Shown one piece after another: positions 48,555 to 58,074 of a DNA stretch of 64,000 nucleotides. The first letter of the stretch is position 1. Each line of letters opens with the position of its first letter. The stretch lies in the NCBI GenBank assembly GCA_000168995.1, contig AAUX01000001.1, positions 1,237,186 through 1,301,185 of the forward strand. The letters run 5' to 3'. The position numbers were made by a program, and so were the translations under genes. Under the pieces are notes generated by a model. That model did no database searches and was not told the DNA's origin. It was given only the letters and a program-made list of their open reading frames with translations. The stretch comes from Methylophilales bacterium HTCC2181 (GTDB taxonomy: Bacteria; Pseudomonadota; Gammaproteobacteria; Burkholderiales; Methylophilaceae).

Positions 48555-48586
48555 TAAAAAAAAAGCCAGTTAAAACTGACTTTTTT
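48555..48586 (-). terminator. Intrinsic terminator of the alpha (rpsM-rplQ) operon
   Basis: On the minus strand GTCAGTT and AACTGGC form a 7-bp stem (one G-T pair) followed by a run of nine T residues. It lies about 20 bp after the rplQ stop. Confidence 0.85.
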
Positions 48587-48603
48587 AAACTGAATTACAA
48601 AGT

Positions 48604-49164
48604 TTATTTTTTTATAGCCGGCTTAGTTTCTTTCTTAACAGCGGCTGGCTTAGTTTCTTTCTTAACAGCGGCTGGCTTAGTTTCTTTCTTAACAGCGGCT
48701 GGCTTAGTTTCTTTCTTAACAGCGGCTGGCTTAGTTTCTTTCTTAACAGCGGCTGGTTTAGTTTCTTTAACCTCTTTAGCTTCGCTAATTTCATCTGTCG
48801 AATTTAAAGGGCGATCAACAAGCTCAATGTATGCCATTGGCGCATTATCACCTTTTCTAAACCCACACTTTAAAATTCTTGTATACCCGCCATTTCTGGA
48901 TATATACCTAGGTCCAATCTCACCAAATAACTTCGAAACAGCATTCTTGTCTCTTAACCTACTAAAAGCTAAACGCTGATTATGAACCGTTGTAACTTTC
49001 CCTAAGGTAATGAGAGGCTCTGCAATTTTTCTTAGTTCTTTTGCTTTTGGTAATGTTGTTCTAATAATCTCATGTGTTAATAACGATGTTGCCATATTTT
49101 TAAACATGGCTTTTCTATGGCTACTCGTTCTATTTAGCTTTCTATGACTTTTTCCGTGACGCAT
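48604..49164 (-). CDS. rplQ: Large ribosomal subunit protein bL17 with repeat extension
   Basis: Ribosomal protein L17. The core (residues 1 to about 119) is normal, beginning [20 protein letters not shown] and including [16 protein letters not shown]. After it comes a tail of roughly 65 residues that family members usually lack, giving 186 aa in total. The tail consists of five to six copies of the 9-residue unit KKETKPAAV encoded by 27-bp DNA repeats. The tail is lysine-rich and probably disordered, at or near the ribosome surface. It is the last gene of the alpha operon. Confidence 0.95.
   Translation of the reverse strand: MRHGKSHRKLNRTSSHRKAMFKNMATSLLTHEIIRTTLPKAKELRKIAEPLITLGKVTTVHNQRLAFSRLRDKNAVSKLFGEIGPRYISRNGGYTRILKCGFRKGDNAPMAYIELVDRPLNSTDEISEAKEVKETKPAAVKKETKPAAVKKETKPAAVKKETKPAAVKKETKPAAVKKETKPAIKK
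48621..48755 (-). repeat. 27-bp tandem repeats in the 3' end of rplQ
   Basis: Five head-to-tail copies of a 27-bp unit starting at 48621, 48648, 48675, 48702 and 48729, essentially identical at the DNA level. A degenerate partial unit follows at 48756-48768. In the rplQ frame each unit encodes [12 protein letters not shown] identity, not just protein similarity, indicates recent duplication. Confidence 0.95.
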
Positions 49165-49186
49165 TATATTACTCCAAATCTATCGG

Positions 49187-50173
49187 TTATACTTTCTCAA
49201 CACCAGCTGGTGGCCAATTTTCAACTTTCATACCTAGGGACAAACCTTTTGTAGCAAGAATATCCTTGATCTCGTTAAGAGACTTTCTTCCTAAATTTGG
49301 AGCCTTTAATAAATCACTTTCATTTCTTTGAATTAAGTCGCCTATGTAATAAATACTTTCAGCCTTTAAGCAGTTGGCTGATCTAACTGTAAGCTCAAGA
49401 TCATCTACAGGACGAAGAAGTACAGGATCAATCTGTGGAGCTTGTTGTACCTCAACCTCTGTTAACTCACTCTCAAGGTTTGCAAATACTGAAAGTTGGC
49501 CCATAAGGATTCTTGCAGCATCTCGTATTGCCTGTTCTGCATCAACAACCCCGTTTGTCTCTACATCTAGAATTAATCTATCTAAATCTGTTCTTTGTTC
49601 AACGCGAGCACTTTCAACAAAATAGCTTACCTTGTTAATGGGGCTAAATGAAGCGTCAATCATGATGTAGCCAATAGTGCTATCTTCTTGCGGGCCTTTT
49701 CTTCTTTGAGGAACGGGCTGATAGCCTCTTCCCATTTCCACTTTAGCTTCAATATTTAGTTTTCCACCTTTGTTTAGATGAGCAATTACATGTTCTGGGT
49801 TTACAACTTCAACATCATGCCCTACATCAAAATCTGCCACTGTGACTGGGCCTTCTTCGGATTTTGATAATCTTATTGTTGCTTCTGTGCCTTCATGTAT
49901 TTTTAGAGCAACTTTTTTTAAATTAAGAAGAACATCAACAACATCTTCTTGAACACCTTCAAGGGTTGAGTATTCATGAACCACGCCATCAATCTTAACT
50001 TCTGTTATTGCGTAACCAGGTATTGATGAAAGTAGAACTCTTCTCAGGGCGTTGCCAAGCGTAAAACCAAAGCCTCTTTCCATTGGCTCTAAAACAACTT
50101 TTGCTCTTTGGCTATTTACTATGTCTACATTTACTATTCTTGGTTTTAAATACTCAGTAGGGCTATTTTGCAT
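49187..50173 (-). CDS. rpoA: RNA polymerase alpha subunit
   Basis: Alpha subunit (328 aa) that nucleates polymerase assembly and contacts promoters and activators. The N-terminal domain has [20 protein letters not shown]; the C-terminal domain (from about residue 245) carries the UP-element and activator-binding helices, including [18 protein letters not shown]. It lies between rpsD and rplQ, as in the classical alpha operon. Confidence 0.99.
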   Translation of the reverse strand: MQNSPTEYLKPRIVNVDIVNSQRAKVVLEPMERGFGFTLGNALRRVLLSSIPGYAITEVKIDGVVHEYSTLEGVQEDVVDVLLNLKKVALKIHEGTEATIRLSKSEEGPVTVADFDVGHDVEVVNPEHVIAHLNKGGKLNIEAKVEMGRGYQPVPQRRKGPQEDSTIGYIMIDASFSPINKVSYFVESARVEQRTDLDRLILDVETNGVVDAEQAIRDAARILMGQLSVFANLESELTEVEVQQAPQIDPVLLRPVDDLELTVRSANCLKAESIYYIGDLIQRNESDLLKAPNLGRKSLNEIKDILATKGLSLGMKVENWPPAGVEKV

Positions 50174-50203
50174 AGATATCCTTTTATTCAGTTCTTATTT
50201 TAG

Positions 50204-50833
50204 TTATTTGGAATAAAGCTCAACAACGAGCGATTCATTAATTGTTGATGGGAGATCGTCTCTTTGTGGCTTGTTTTTAAAGACTCCTTTGAATGCTTTA
50301 GAATCTACTTCTAGCCATTCAGGGAATCCTCTTTCAACAGCAGCTTCAATAGCACCCTTAATTCTTAGTTGACTTTTAGCTGACTCAACAACAGATACTT
50401 CATCGCCAGGAGAAACTTGGAATGAAGGAATGTTTACTCTTTTGCCGTTAACTAAAATAGCATTGTGCTTCACTATTTGTCTAGATTCTGTTCTCGAGGC
50501 GCCCAGTCCCATCTTGTATACAACATTATCCAGTCTGGATTCAAGTAGCTGTAATAAATTCTCACCGGTAATGCCTTTGCGTCGGTCGGCTTCTGCGTAG
50601 TATCCACGGAACTGCTTTTCAAGTACTCCATACATCCGTCTAAGCTTTTGCTTTTCTCTTAACTGAACACCATAATCCGATAGCCTGGACGCTCTTCGTT
50701 GTCCATGCTGTCCCGGAGGATAGTTTCTTTTTTCAATTGCACACTTGTCAGTAAAGCACTTCTCTCCCTTGAGGAATAATTTCTCACCCTCTCTTCTACA
50801 CTGACGACATTTTGGATCAAGATTTCTAGCCAA
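50204..50833 (-). CDS. rpsD: Small ribosomal subunit protein uS4
   Basis: S4 (209 aa), primary 16S rRNA-binding protein. The start [20 protein letters not shown], the S4 RNA-binding domain in the middle ([20 protein letters not shown]) and the C-terminus [16 protein letters not shown] are typical. Four N-terminal cysteines or histidines (Cys9, Cys12, Cys26, Cys31 region) suggest a zinc-binding form. It is the usual repressor of the alpha operon in enterobacteria. Confidence 0.98.
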   Translation of the reverse strand: MARNLDPKCRQCRREGEKLFLKGEKCFTDKCAIEKRNYPPGQHGQRRASRLSDYGVQLREKQKLRRMYGVLEKQFRGYYAEADRRKGITGENLLQLLESRLDNVVYKMGLGASRTESRQIVKHNAILVNGKRVNIPSFQVSPGDEVSVVESAKSQLRIKGAIEAAVERGFPEWLEVDSKAFKGVFKNKPQRDDLPSTINESLVVELYSK

Positions 50834-50869
50834 CTTTACTCTCCTAGTTAAATTTTTGACTAATCAAAA

Positions 50870-51259
50870 TTAAATTCTTCTTTTTTTCGGCGGTCTACAG
50901 CCGTTATGTGGAACAGGAGTTACGTCCTGAATACTTGTAATTTTTAAACCTACAGCATTTAATGCTCGAACAGATGATTCTCGTCCAGGGCCAGGCCCTT
51001 TAATGCGAACCTCAATATTTTTAACACCAAATTCTTGGGCTGCTTTTCCCGCATTTTCTGCAGCAACCTGAGCTGCAAATGGTGTACTTTTTCTTGAGCC
51101 TTTGAAACCAGCTCCGCCAGAGGTTGCCCATGAAAGGGCATTACCTTGTCTGTCAGTTATAGTAATAATAGTATTGTTAAAGGATGCGTGGACATGAGCT
51201 ATGCCTTCGGACACATTTTTCTTAACTTTCTTTTTTATTCTTACGTTTGCTTTTGCCAT
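50870..51259 (-). CDS. rpsK: Small ribosomal subunit protein uS11
   Basis: S11 (129 aa), part of the 30S platform. The signature [19 protein letters not shown] and the C-terminal [22 protein letters not shown] type ending are present (shown here in part). It lies between rpsM (16 bp upstream) and rpsD. Confidence 0.98.
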   Translation of the reverse strand: MAKANVRIKKKVKKNVSEGIAHVHASFNNTIITITDRQGNALSWATSGGAGFKGSRKSTPFAAQVAAENAGKAAQEFGVKNIEVRIKGPGPGRESSVRALNAVGLKITSIQDVTPVPHNGCRPPKKRRI

Positions 51260-51275
51260 TACAGTTTTCCCTTAA

Positions 51276-51632
51276 TTATTTCCTAATAGCCCTAACTGGA
51301 CCCTTCCTTGTTCTAGCATTATTCTTAGTATTTTGTCCCCGAACTGGAAGCCCTCTTCTATGCCTAAGGCCTCTGTAACATCCTAGGTCCATTAACCTTT
51401 TAATGTTCATAGAAACTTCTCTTCGGAGATCACCTTCCACAACAAACTTCTCTATTTCGCCCCTAATTTTTTCAACTGCGGACTCATCAAGGTCTTTTAT
51501 TTTTGTTGATTGACTTACACCAACCGCAGCACATATTTTTTGTGCTGTAACTTTTCCAATACCAAAAATTGCAGTTAATGCAATTTCCGCATGTTTATTA
51601 TCTGGTACATTTACGCCTGCAATACGGGCCAT
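51276..51632 (-). CDS. rpsM: Small ribosomal subunit protein uS13
   Basis: S13 (118 aa), which forms inter-subunit bridges at the 30S head. It starts [20 protein letters not shown] and has the conserved C-terminal basic stretch [19 protein letters not shown]. It is the first gene of the alpha operon and lies behind a clear sigma-70 promoter. Confidence 0.98.
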   Translation of the reverse strand: MARIAGVNVPDNKHAEIALTAIFGIGKVTAQKICAAVGVSQSTKIKDLDESAVEKIRGEIEKFVVEGDLRREVSMNIKRLMDLGCYRGLRHRRGLPVRGQNTKNNARTRKGPVRAIRK

Positions 51633-51676
51633 AGCTCACTCCAATTAAAACGGCAATTTTTTCAATAAAGCCTTAA

Positions 51677-51705
51677 ATTATAACTATTTTTTACGCAATT
51701 CACAA
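51677..51705 (-). promoter_or_regulatory. Sigma-70 promoter of the alpha operon (rpsM)
   Basis: TTGTGA (51700-51705) and a consensus TATAAT (51677-51682) on the minus strand with an exact 17-bp spacer. The expected start is about 37 nt before the rpsM ATG. It lies between rpmJ and rpsM, matching the E. coli alpha promoter position. Confidence 0.8.
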
Positions 51706-51713
51706 TGTTAAAG

Positions 51714-51836
51714 TTAGTGGCATGCACCTTGTCTTTGTTTGTGTCGAGGATCTTTACAGATCACTCGGACTACACCTTTACGTCTTATAACCTTACAATT
51801 TCTGCATAAAGCCTTTACTGATGTTCTAACTCTCAT
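51714..51836 (-). CDS. rpmJ: Large ribosomal subunit protein bL36
   Basis: A 40-codon gene between infA and rpsM encoding L36. The product starts [19 protein letters not shown] and continues with [16 protein letters not shown]. The zinc-ribbon ligands Cys11, Cys14, Cys27 and His32 are intact. It ends with three extra residues, Ala-Cys-His, beyond the usual terminal glycine (37 aa in most bacteria). Confidence 0.97.
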   Translation of the reverse strand: MRVRTSVKALCRNCKVIRRKGVVRVICKDPRHKQRQGACH

Positions 51837-51859
51837 AATAGTTCCTTTTTTTGAGCAAG

Positions 51860-52078
51860 TTATTTTGCTCTAAATGTTATTCTTGCCTTTGTTAAATCAT
51901 ATGGTGTCATTTCAACTGTCACCTTATCTCCAGGTAAGATCCGAATATAGTTCATTCTCATTTTTCCTGATATATAACCTAAAACTTCATGGCCATTCTC
52001 TAATTTCACCTTAAAAGTAGCGTTCGGAAGATTTTCAAGAATTTCGCCTTCCATCTCTATTGTTTCTTCTTTTGCCAT
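51860..52078 (-). CDS. infA: Translation initiation factor IF-1
   Basis: IF-1 (72 aa), an OB-fold protein that binds the 30S A site. It contains [20 protein letters not shown] and the conserved [19 protein letters not shown], and ends KARITFRAK. Its start overlaps the secY stop by one base (TAATG). Confidence 0.98.
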   Translation of the reverse strand: MAKEETIEMEGEILENLPNATFKVKLENGHEVLGYISGKMRMNYIRILPGDKVTVEMTPYDLTKARITFRAK

Positions 52079-53400
52079 TACCTTAAACTCCGGCTTCCAC
52101 CTTTAAAGTTAGCTTTCTTTAATAATCCTTCATACTGATAAGACATCATTTGTGATTGGACTTGTGTCATGAAGTCCATTGTAACTACAACAATAATCAA
52201 TAATGAAGTACCTCCAAAATAGAACGGAGTATTAAATTTTAAAATTAAGAACTCAGGCATCAAGCAAACCAGGGTCACGTATATTGCTCCTACAAGAGTA
52301 AGGCGGCCAACAATCGTATCTATATACTTTGCTGTTTGCTCTCCAGGCCTGATGCCTGGGACAAATGCTCCGCCTTTTTTAAGATTATCAGCGGTCTCGA
52401 CCGGATTAAATGTAATTGCTGTATAAAAATAGGCGAAGAATATTATCGCCGCAGCAAATAACAATATATATAAAGGCTGGCCTGGTGAGATTGCCGCTCC
52501 AATATCCTTCAACCAGTACAAGCTTTCGCTAGTTCCAAACCATCCAGCAATAGTTGCTGGAAATAGAATCACGCTAGATGCAAAAATCGCAGGAATAACT
52601 CCAGCTTGATTTATTTTAAGTGGTAAATGACTTGATTGTCCGCCATATAGTTTGTTACCAACTTGCCTTTTAGCATAATTAATAGTTATTCTTCTTTGTC
52701 CTCGCTCAACAAATACAACCAATGCAGTCACTAAGATTGCAGCTGTGAGAAGAAAAAACACGAGCGGTATAGAAAAAGCTCCAGTTCTTGTTAGCTCTAA
52801 AGTGTTTCCAAGAGCGCTTGGAAGGCCTGCAACAATACCTGCGAATATAATCATAGATATACCGTTACCTATACCTCTCTCTGTTATTTGCTCTCCCAAC
52901 CATACTAAAAACATTGTTCCACTTACCAAAGTAACCATTGCAGTCAGTCTAAACATTAATCCTGGATCAAGAACCAGTCCAGGCTGTGATTCTAGGGCAA
53001 CAGTAATGCCTAACGCCTGAAACAAAGCCAAAACCACAGTAAGCTGTCGCGTGTATTTGGTAATTACTCTTTGTCCAGCCTGACCTTCTTTTTTTAACTC
53101 TTTAAGCTGTGTCGTCATGGACGTCAATAACGTCATGATTATTGAAGCAGAGATATATGGCATAATTCCTAGGGCAAAAACTGTAAAACGACTTAATGCG
53201 CCCCCAGAAAACATGTTAAACATGCCCAGAATTCCTCCGCTCTGAGAATCAAAAAGCTTCTTAAGTTCCATCGGATCTATTCCTGGGACGGGTATATGCG
53301 CCCCTAAACGAAATATTACCAAAGCTCCTAGTAGGAATAGTAGGCGACTCTTAAGTTCTCCCATTTTTCCTAATGCGCCAAATGTGCCGTCTTGCGCCAA
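52078..53400 (-). CDS. secY: Protein translocase subunit SecY
   Basis: Channel subunit of the Sec translocon (440 aa, ten helices). The start region with HIPVPGIDP in the first periplasmic segment and the plug-domain sequence [20 protein letters not shown] are typical. The cytoplasmic loop [13 protein letters not shown] is the ribosome/SecA-contacting C5 region. It lies between rplO and infA in the spc operon. Confidence 0.98.
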   Translation of the reverse strand: MAQDGTFGALGKMGELKSRLLFLLGALVIFRLGAHIPVPGIDPMELKKLFDSQSGGILGMFNMFSGGALSRFTVFALGIMPYISASIIMTLLTSMTTQLKELKKEGQAGQRVITKYTRQLTVVLALFQALGITVALESQPGLVLDPGLMFRLTAMVTLVSGTMFLVWLGEQITERGIGNGISMIIFAGIVAGLPSALGNTLELTRTGAFSIPLVFFLLTAAILVTALVVFVERGQRRITINYAKRQVGNKLYGGQSSHLPLKINQAGVIPAIFASSVILFPATIAGWFGTSESLYWLKDIGAAISPGQPLYILLFAAAIIFFAYFYTAITFNPVETADNLKKGGAFVPGIRPGEQTAKYIDTIVGRLTLVGAIYVTLVCLMPEFLILKFNTPFYFGGTSLLIIVVVTMDFMTQVQSQMMSYQYEGLLKKANFKGGSRSLR

Positions 53401-53402
53401 AA

Positions 53403-53849
53403 TTAAGCCTCTTTAACTTCCTGAACTTTTCCACCCGCTTTCTCAATTGCAGCTTTAGCACCTTTTGTAAAAGCAACACCTTCTAGACTGAATTTCTTAG
53501 TAACCTCTCCAGAAAGAAAAACTTTTGCAGTTAAAGAGATTTCTGAGATAAGGTTTGCTGCCTTAAGTGTTAATAAATCCACAACACCTTCATCTAGTTT
53601 ATTTAACTCACTTGTTCTGATCGTTGCATTGTAAACTTTTGTAAGAGAATTGAATCCTCTTTTAGGAAGCCTGCGCTGAATAGGCATTTGACCACCCTCA
53701 AATCCCACCTTATGAAAGCCACCTGCTCTTGAATGTTGACCTTTATGGCCTCTTCCAGCAGTTTTTCCGAAACCGGATCCTATGCCTCTACCCACTCTAC
53801 GTACATTTTTTTTCGAACCATCTGCTGGTTTAATAGTATTTAATCTCAT
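53403..53849 (-). CDS. rplO: Large ribosomal subunit protein uL15
   Basis: L15 (148 aa). The glycine-rich [20 protein letters not shown] and [18 protein letters not shown] are the family signature. It precedes secY by 2 bp, as is usual. Confidence 0.98.
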   Translation of the reverse strand: MRLNTIKPADGSKKNVRRVGRGIGSGFGKTAGRGHKGQHSRAGGFHKVGFEGGQMPIQRRLPKRGFNSLTKVYNATIRTSELNKLDEGVVDLLTLKAANLISEISLTAKVFLSGEVTKKFSLEGVAFTKGAKAAIEKAGGKVQEVKEA

Positions 53850-53850
53850 A

Positions 53851-54042
53851 TTAACTCTCTACTTTAAGAAGGTAATTGATAGAATTAATCATTCCTCGAA
53901 CTTCGGGGGTGTCCTTTAGCTCTACTGTATGGTTAATTTTTCTTAATCCAAGGCCTATCACAGTTGCTTTATGTGAGGCCTTTTTTCCGATTGTACTTTT
54001 AATTAACGTAACTTTAACGTTACCTGCTGTATCTTTAGCCAT
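53851..54042 (-). CDS. rpmD: Large ribosomal subunit protein uL30
   Basis: L30 (63 aa), with [40 protein letters not shown] and [11 protein letters not shown]. Start and length match the short bacterial form. It lies between rpsE and rplO, 1 bp from the latter. Confidence 0.97.
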   Translation of the reverse strand: MAKDTAGNVKVTLIKSTIGKKASHKATVIGLGLRKINHTVELKDTPEVRGMINSINYLLKVES

Positions 54043-54046
54043 TTAA

Positions 54047-54553
54047 TTATCCTCTAATTTCTTCGACAGATTTGCCGCGTTTTGCAGCAATTTCTGATGG
54101 GCTATTTACTGCAGCAAGTCCATTTAATGTAGCTCTCACTACGTTATATGGATTTGCAGACCCAATGCATTTAGCCAAAACATCTGTTATACCCATTACT
54201 TCGAATATTGCACGCATAGCACCGCCAGCAATAATTCCAGTACCCTCAGAAGCTGGTTGGATAAATACCTTCGCTGCTCCATGTCGTCCTATTACCGAAT
54301 GGTGAAGTGTTCCATTATTTAGGTTAACTTTTAACATTCCTTTTTTAGCTTCATCCATAGCCTTTTGAACTGCAAGAGGAACTTCTTTAGCTTTTCCTTT
54401 ACCCATTCCTATTGCTCCATCACCGTCACCCACAACAGTTAACGCAGCAAAGCTCATTATTCGTCCGCCTTTAACCACCTTTGTTACTCGGTTAATGGCT
54501 ATCATTTTTTCTCTAAGTCCATCTTGATTTTGTTCTTGTCTATCTTGTGCCAT
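54047..54553 (-). CDS. rpsE: Small ribosomal subunit protein uS5
   Basis: S5 (168 aa), a decoding-fidelity protein. The N-terminal double-stranded RNA-binding domain has [20 protein letters not shown], and the C-terminal part has [20 protein letters not shown]. It precedes rpmD by 4 bp. Confidence 0.98.
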   Translation of the reverse strand: MAQDRQEQNQDGLREKMIAINRVTKVVKGGRIMSFAALTVVGDGDGAIGMGKGKAKEVPLAVQKAMDEAKKGMLKVNLNNGTLHHSVIGRHGAAKVFIQPASEGTGIIAGGAMRAIFEVMGITDVLAKCIGSANPYNVVRATLNGLAAVNSPSEIAAKRGKSVEEIRG

Positions 54554-54571
54554 TTTAAATCCTAATATTTG

Positions 54572-54925
54572 TTAGAAAGTTAAACCGTTTTCTCTGGCTG
54601 AATCTGCTAAAGCCTTGATACGACCATGATACTTGTAACCAGATCGATCAAATGCAATCTCTTTAACCCCTGCTTTCACAGCCTTCTCAGCAATTCTTTT
54701 ACCAATTGCAATTGCTGCATCTTTGTTGCTTGTATTCTTAAGTGTTTTTTTAACCTCAGCTTCTGTGGTAGATGCTGTAGCAATTACTTTATTATTATTA
54801 CCATCAATAATTTGTGCATATATATTTGAATTAGATCTATACACTGTTAGACGAGTCACATGTAACTCAGCCATTTTCGCTCTAGATTTTCTAGCTCTTC
54901 TTAATCTTGGATTTTCCGTACTCAT
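54572..54925 (-). CDS. rplR: Large ribosomal subunit protein uL18
   Basis: L18 (117 aa), a 5S rRNA-binding protein. It includes RLTVYRSNSNIYAQIID in the first half and EIAFDRSGYKYHGRIKALAD near the end, both diagnostic. It lies between rplF and rpsE. Confidence 0.98.
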   Translation of the reverse strand: MSTENPRLRRARKSRAKMAELHVTRLTVYRSNSNIYAQIIDGNNNKVIATASTTEAEVKKTLKNTSNKDAAIAIGKRIAEKAVKAGVKEIAFDRSGYKYHGRIKALADSARENGLTF

Positions 54926-54934
54926 ATTTTATCC

Positions 54935-55468
54935 TTATGCTTTTTTAGCTTCTTTTATAACAACCTGTTCATCTGAGTATCTCACGCCTTTACCCTTGTA
55001 AGGCTCTGGTGGTCTGTAAGCTCTTATTTCAGCTGCAACTTGACCTATCACTTGTTTGTTTGAACTTTTCAACACAATCTCGGTTTGTGTTGGTGTTTCA
55101 GCCGAAATTCCATCAGGTAGTTTATGTGTAATAGAATGAGAAAAGCCTAGTTCCAAGTTAATTTTATTTCCTTGCGCTGCAGCTTTGTAACCAACCCCAA
55201 TAAGGGTTAGTTTTTTTTCAAATCCTTTTGACACACCTTCAACCATGTTGTTAACAAGCGCTCTAACAGTCCCAGACATAGCCTTGGAGTGCTTATTTTC
55301 TTTGGTTGCTGCAAAAGTTAAGATTGATTCATTTTGTACGATTTTAACATCACCAGTTAGATGTTGACTAAGGTGACCTAAAGGACCCTTCACGCTAACT
55401 AAATCATTTGAAATCGTTATTTCAACATTATCGGGTACATTTATTGGATTGTTTGCAACTCTTGACAT
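54935..55468 (-). CDS. rplF: Large ribosomal subunit protein uL6
   Basis: L6 (177 aa), near the peptidyl-transferase and sarcin-ricin region. Two repeated alpha-beta domains are visible; the C-terminal [20 protein letters not shown] is highly conserved. It begins [17 protein letters not shown] and follows rpsH by 11 bp. Confidence 0.98.
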   Translation of the reverse strand: MSRVANNPINVPDNVEITISNDLVSVKGPLGHLSQHLTGDVKIVQNESILTFAATKENKHSKAMSGTVRALVNNMVEGVSKGFEKKLTLIGVGYKAAAQGNKINLELGFSHSITHKLPDGISAETPTQTEIVLKSSNKQVIGQVAAEIRAYRPPEPYKGKGVRYSDEQVVIKEAKKA

Positions 55469-55479
55469 TTATATTCTCC

Positions 55480-55875
55480 CTAGGCTACGTAACAAAGCAC
55501 TTCGCCACCAATACCGGCCGCTCTTGCTTTATTGTCTGTCATAACACCCTTGGAAGTTGTCAGTATAGCTACTCCAAGCCCATTCATTACTTTAGGTAAG
55601 TTTTGGCTGTCTTTATAGATTCTTAATCCTGGCTTACTTATTCTCTCAATTTTTTCTATCACTGGCTGACCGGCATAATATTTCAGATTAACTATTAATG
55701 ATGGTTTACCTGTACTGTCGTTTAAAGCAAAATTTTCAATGTACCCTTCATCTTTAAGCACAGCTGCAATTGCAGATTTTATTTTAGATGCAGGCATTGA
55801 AACAGATACTTTATTTCTCATTTGGCCATTCCTGATACGGGTTAACATATCGGCAATCGGATCACTCATACTCAT
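55480..55875 (-). CDS. rpsH: Small ribosomal subunit protein uS8
   Basis: S8 (131 aa), central-domain 16S rRNA-binding protein and, in E. coli, repressor of the spc operon. It contains [20 protein letters not shown] and the C-terminal [21 protein letters not shown] chose the ATG at 55875, with AAAGGAGA upstream, because it gives the usual MSMSDP start. A longer open frame reaches 55923 but runs into rpsN and is not expected to be used. Confidence 0.96.
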   Translation of the reverse strand: MSMSDPIADMLTRIRNGQMRNKVSVSMPASKIKSAIAAVLKDEGYIENFALNDSTGKPSLIVNLKYYAGQPVIEKIERISKPGLRIYKDSQNLPKVMNGLGVAILTTSKGVMTDNKARAAGIGGEVLCYVA

Positions 55876-55888
55876 ATTTTTTTCTCCT

Positions 55889-56194
55889 TTACCAACTTGC
55901 TTTAGTAACGCCAGGAACTTCACCGAACATCATAAGATCTCGTAGTTTTCCTCTAGCAATACCAAATTTACTATAAACACCTCTGGGGCGACCTGTTAAC
56001 GCGCATCGATTTCGCAATCTTACTGGGCTCGAATTTCTAGGTAGATTTTGTAACTTTAATCTTGCCTCCATTTTTTGCTCATGAGATGCGGATGAATCCT
56101 TTATAACCTCATTCAAGGCAAGTCTTTTAGACTTAAATTTTTCAACCATTTTCCTTCTCTTAATTTCTCTTTCAGTCATGCAAAGTTTAGCCAT
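55889..56194 (-). CDS. rpsN: Small ribosomal subunit protein uS14
   Basis: S14 (101 aa), 30S head protein. The long form without a zinc ribbon, with [20 protein letters not shown] and the terminal [12 protein letters not shown]. It follows rplE by 8 bp and precedes rpsH by 13 bp. Confidence 0.98.
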   Translation of the reverse strand: MAKLCMTEREIKRRKMVEKFKSKRLALNEVIKDSSASHEQKMEARLKLQNLPRNSSPVRLRNRCALTGRPRGVYSKFGIARGKLRDLMMFGEVPGVTKASW

Positions 56195-56202
56195 AGTGTG
56201 CC

Positions 56203-56742
56203 CTAACCTCTAAATGGAAAACTAAAAGCGGCTAGAAGTGCTCTAGCTTCTTCATCAGTTTTCGCTGTAGTTGTGATAGTGATATTCATTCCTCTTAAAG
56301 CATCAATTTTGTCGTACTCAATTTCAGGAAAAATAATTTGTTCTGTGATACCCATGTTGTAATTACCTCTTCCATCGAACGATTTAGCAGAAATTCCCCT
56401 AAAATCTCTTTCTCTAGGAATAGCAATGTTAATTAAACGATCTAGGAATGTATACATTACCGACTTTCTTAATGTAACCTTGCATCCGACAGGATAATCA
56501 TCTCGAATTTTGAAGGTTGCAATAGATTTCTTTGCTTTAGTAACAACTGGTTTCTGACCAGCTATTTTTTGCATATCGCCCACTGCATGCTCAATAACTT
56601 TCTTGTCAGCAACCGCTTCTCCAAGACCCATATTTAATGTAATTTTTTTAATACGTGGGACCTGCATTGGTGACTTATACTTAAACTGTTCGCTTAACTG
56701 TTTAATTATCGTGTCATTATAATATTCTCTAAGTCTAGCCAT
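56203..56742 (-). CDS. rplE: Large ribosomal subunit protein uL5
   Basis: L5 (179 aa), 5S rRNA-binding protein. It begins [20 protein letters not shown] and has [20 protein letters not shown] and the C-terminal [20 protein letters not shown]. It lies between rplX and rpsN. Confidence 0.98.
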   Translation of the reverse strand: MARLREYYNDTIIKQLSEQFKYKSPMQVPRIKKITLNMGLGEAVADKKVIEHAVGDMQKIAGQKPVVTKAKKSIATFKIRDDYPVGCKVTLRKSVMYTFLDRLINIAIPRERDFRGISAKSFDGRGNYNMGITEQIIFPEIEYDKIDALRGMNITITTTAKTDEEARALLAAFSFPFRG

Positions 56743-56751
56743 AATATTTTC

Positions 56752-57069
56752 CTAAACGTCTATTGCTTCTTGATTAGATTTGTAAATACGAATTTTTTTT
56801 CCGTCTTTAAGCTCTTTAAATGTAACTTTGTCAGCTTTCTTTGATGCATTATTAAAAATAGCTACATTAGAAACCTGCAATGGCATTTCTTTGCTGATTA
56901 ATCCGCCTTGCTCTCCTTTTGCTGGATTAGGCTTGGCATGCTTCTTAACCATGTTTAAACCCTCAACCAGAACTTTTCCACCATCAACCAACTTAAGAAC
57001 AATACCTTGCTTTCCTTTGTCTTTACCAGTGTTAATAATTACTGTGTCGCCTTTACGAATTTTATTCAT
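56752..57069 (-). CDS. rplX: Large ribosomal subunit protein uL24
   Basis: L24 (105 aa), an assembly initiator of the 50S subunit. The KOW motif is [20 protein letters not shown] at the N-terminus, followed by [20 protein letters not shown]. It follows rplN by 10 bp. Confidence 0.98.
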   Translation of the reverse strand: MNKIRKGDTVIINTGKDKGKQGIVLKLVDGGKVLVEGLNMVKKHAKPNPAKGEQGGLISKEMPLQVSNVAIFNNASKKADKVTFKELKDGKKIRIYKSNQEAIDV

Positions 57070-57079
57070 CCGTATACTC

Positions 57080-57448
57080 CTAAATAACTTCTGGGGCTAA
57101 TGAAACTATCTTCATAAACCTCTCTGTTCTTAATTCACGAGTTACTGGTCCAAAAATCCTTGTACCAATTGGCTCGTACTTATTATTGAGTAATACTGCA
57201 GCGTTGCCATCAAATTTAATTAATGAACCATCTGCCCTTCGAACCCCTTTTGCTGTCCTAACAACCACTGCATCATATACCTCACCCTTCTTAACTTTTC
57301 CTCGAGGCGCAGCGTCCTTAATAGTTACCTTGATAATATCGCCTACGCTCGCATAACGTCTCTTTGAACCGCCAAGGACCTTTATGCACATAACCGAACG
57401 TGCGCCGGTGTTATCCGCAACTTCTAATCTAGTTTGCATTTGTATCAT
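57080..57448 (-). CDS. rplN: Large ribosomal subunit protein uL14
   Basis: L14 (122 aa), first gene of the spc operon. It begins [20 protein letters not shown] and has [20 protein letters not shown] near the end. A near-consensus promoter lies in the 156-bp gap upstream, separating the S10 and spc operons. Confidence 0.98.
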   Translation of the reverse strand: MIQMQTRLEVADNTGARSVMCIKVLGGSKRRYASVGDIIKVTIKDAAPRGKVKKGEVYDAVVVRTAKGVRRADGSLIKFDGNAAVLLNNKYEPIGTRIFGPVTRELRTERFMKIVSLAPEVI

Positions 57449-57523
57449 GAATATATATCTCCAACTTAATCCGCTTAATTCTATTTAGACTCAAAACAAG
57501 TCTTCCGCAACGGTCAGTATTGG

Positions 57524-57551
57524 GGCGCTAGCTATAAATTGTAAGAGCGCC
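57524..57551 (-). promoter_or_regulatory. Stem-loop in the rplN (spc operon) leader
   Basis: On the minus strand GGCGCT and AGCGCC flank a 16-nt loop, 15-40 nt downstream of the rplN promoter -10 element and about 75-100 nt before the rplN ATG. It is not followed by a T-run, so it is a leader structure rather than a terminator. A regulatory role is inference. Confidence 0.45.
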
Positions 57552-57563
57552 AAAAAGAGCAGA

Positions 57564-57592
57564 ATTATATGTTATTTAATAAAATAGCTCAA
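57564..57592 (-). promoter_or_regulatory. Sigma-70 promoter of the spc operon (rplN)
   Basis: TTGAGC (57587-57592) and a consensus TATAAT (57564-57569) on the minus strand with an exact 17-bp spacer, about 115 bp before rplN. The -35 lies 13 bp from the rpsQ stop. The position equals that of the E. coli spc promoter. Confidence 0.85.
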
Positions 57593-57604
57593 GTTTTGAA
57601 CCAA

Positions 57605-57871
57605 TTAAATGGTTCTCGCCTTTGAGACGACCTTTGTTACAACCCATGTTTTATTTTTAGAAATAGGTTTACCTTCAGCAATTTCGACTGTATCCCCTTC
57701 ATTAATCTCATTTTTTTCATCATGAGCATGGAATTTATTAGACAGCTTAATAACTTTTCCTATTAAAGGATGCTTAACAGTCCTCGGGACTAAAACGGTT
57801 ACAGTTTTATCCATTTTGTTACTTACTACTTTTCCGGTTAGTGTTCTTGTAATTTTTTGATTATCGCTCAT
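57605..57871 (-). CDS. rpsQ: Small ribosomal subunit protein uS17
   Basis: S17 (88 aa), an early 16S rRNA-binding OB-fold protein. It has [20 protein letters not shown] and [20 protein letters not shown]. Its ATG overlaps the rpmC stop by one base. It is the last gene of the S10 operon; no terminator is visible behind it, so readthrough into the spc operon is possible. Confidence 0.98.
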   Translation of the reverse strand: MSDNQKITRTLTGKVVSNKMDKTVTVLVPRTVKHPLIGKVIKLSNKFHAHDEKNEINEGDTVEIAEGKPISKNKTWVVTKVVSKARTI

Positions 57872-58065
57872 TATGCTTGACTCGCTTTTTCGGCAAGAAT
57901 TGTTTTTACCCTTGCTATGTCTTTTTGGATTTTTCCCAACTGATCATGTTTATTTGATTGTTGAGTACTGATTTGCATTCGCGCTGAAAATTGGGCTTTA
58001 CGTAACTCAACCAATTCCTTACCTAAATCGTCAACACTTTTTGTTCTTAAATCTGTAGCCTTCAT
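57871..58065 (-). CDS. rpmC: Large ribosomal subunit protein uL29
   Basis: L29 (64 aa), located at the polypeptide exit tunnel where it contributes to the trigger-factor site. It starts [20 protein letters not shown] and ends in the alpha-helical [16 protein letters not shown]. It lies between rplP and rpsQ. Confidence 0.97.
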   Translation of the reverse strand: MKATDLRTKSVDDLGKELVELRKAQFSARMQISTQQSNKHDQLGKIQKDIARVKTILAEKASQA

Positions 58066-58074
58066 AATTATCCT

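Noticed and set aside
48621..48755. Short direct repeats considered as a CRISPR array
   Set aside because: Units are contiguous with no spacers and lie inside a coding gene; no cas genes are present.
48612..48794. Alternative frame over the rplQ repeats encoding [13 protein letters not shown] units
   Set aside because: An automatic result of translating a 27-bp repeat in another frame; the rplQ frame continues a real ribosomal protein and ends at its stop.
55876..55923. Longer N-terminus for rpsH
   Set aside because: It overlaps rpsN, lacks resemblance to S8, and a strong Shine-Dalgarno site precedes the usual MSMSDP start at 55875.
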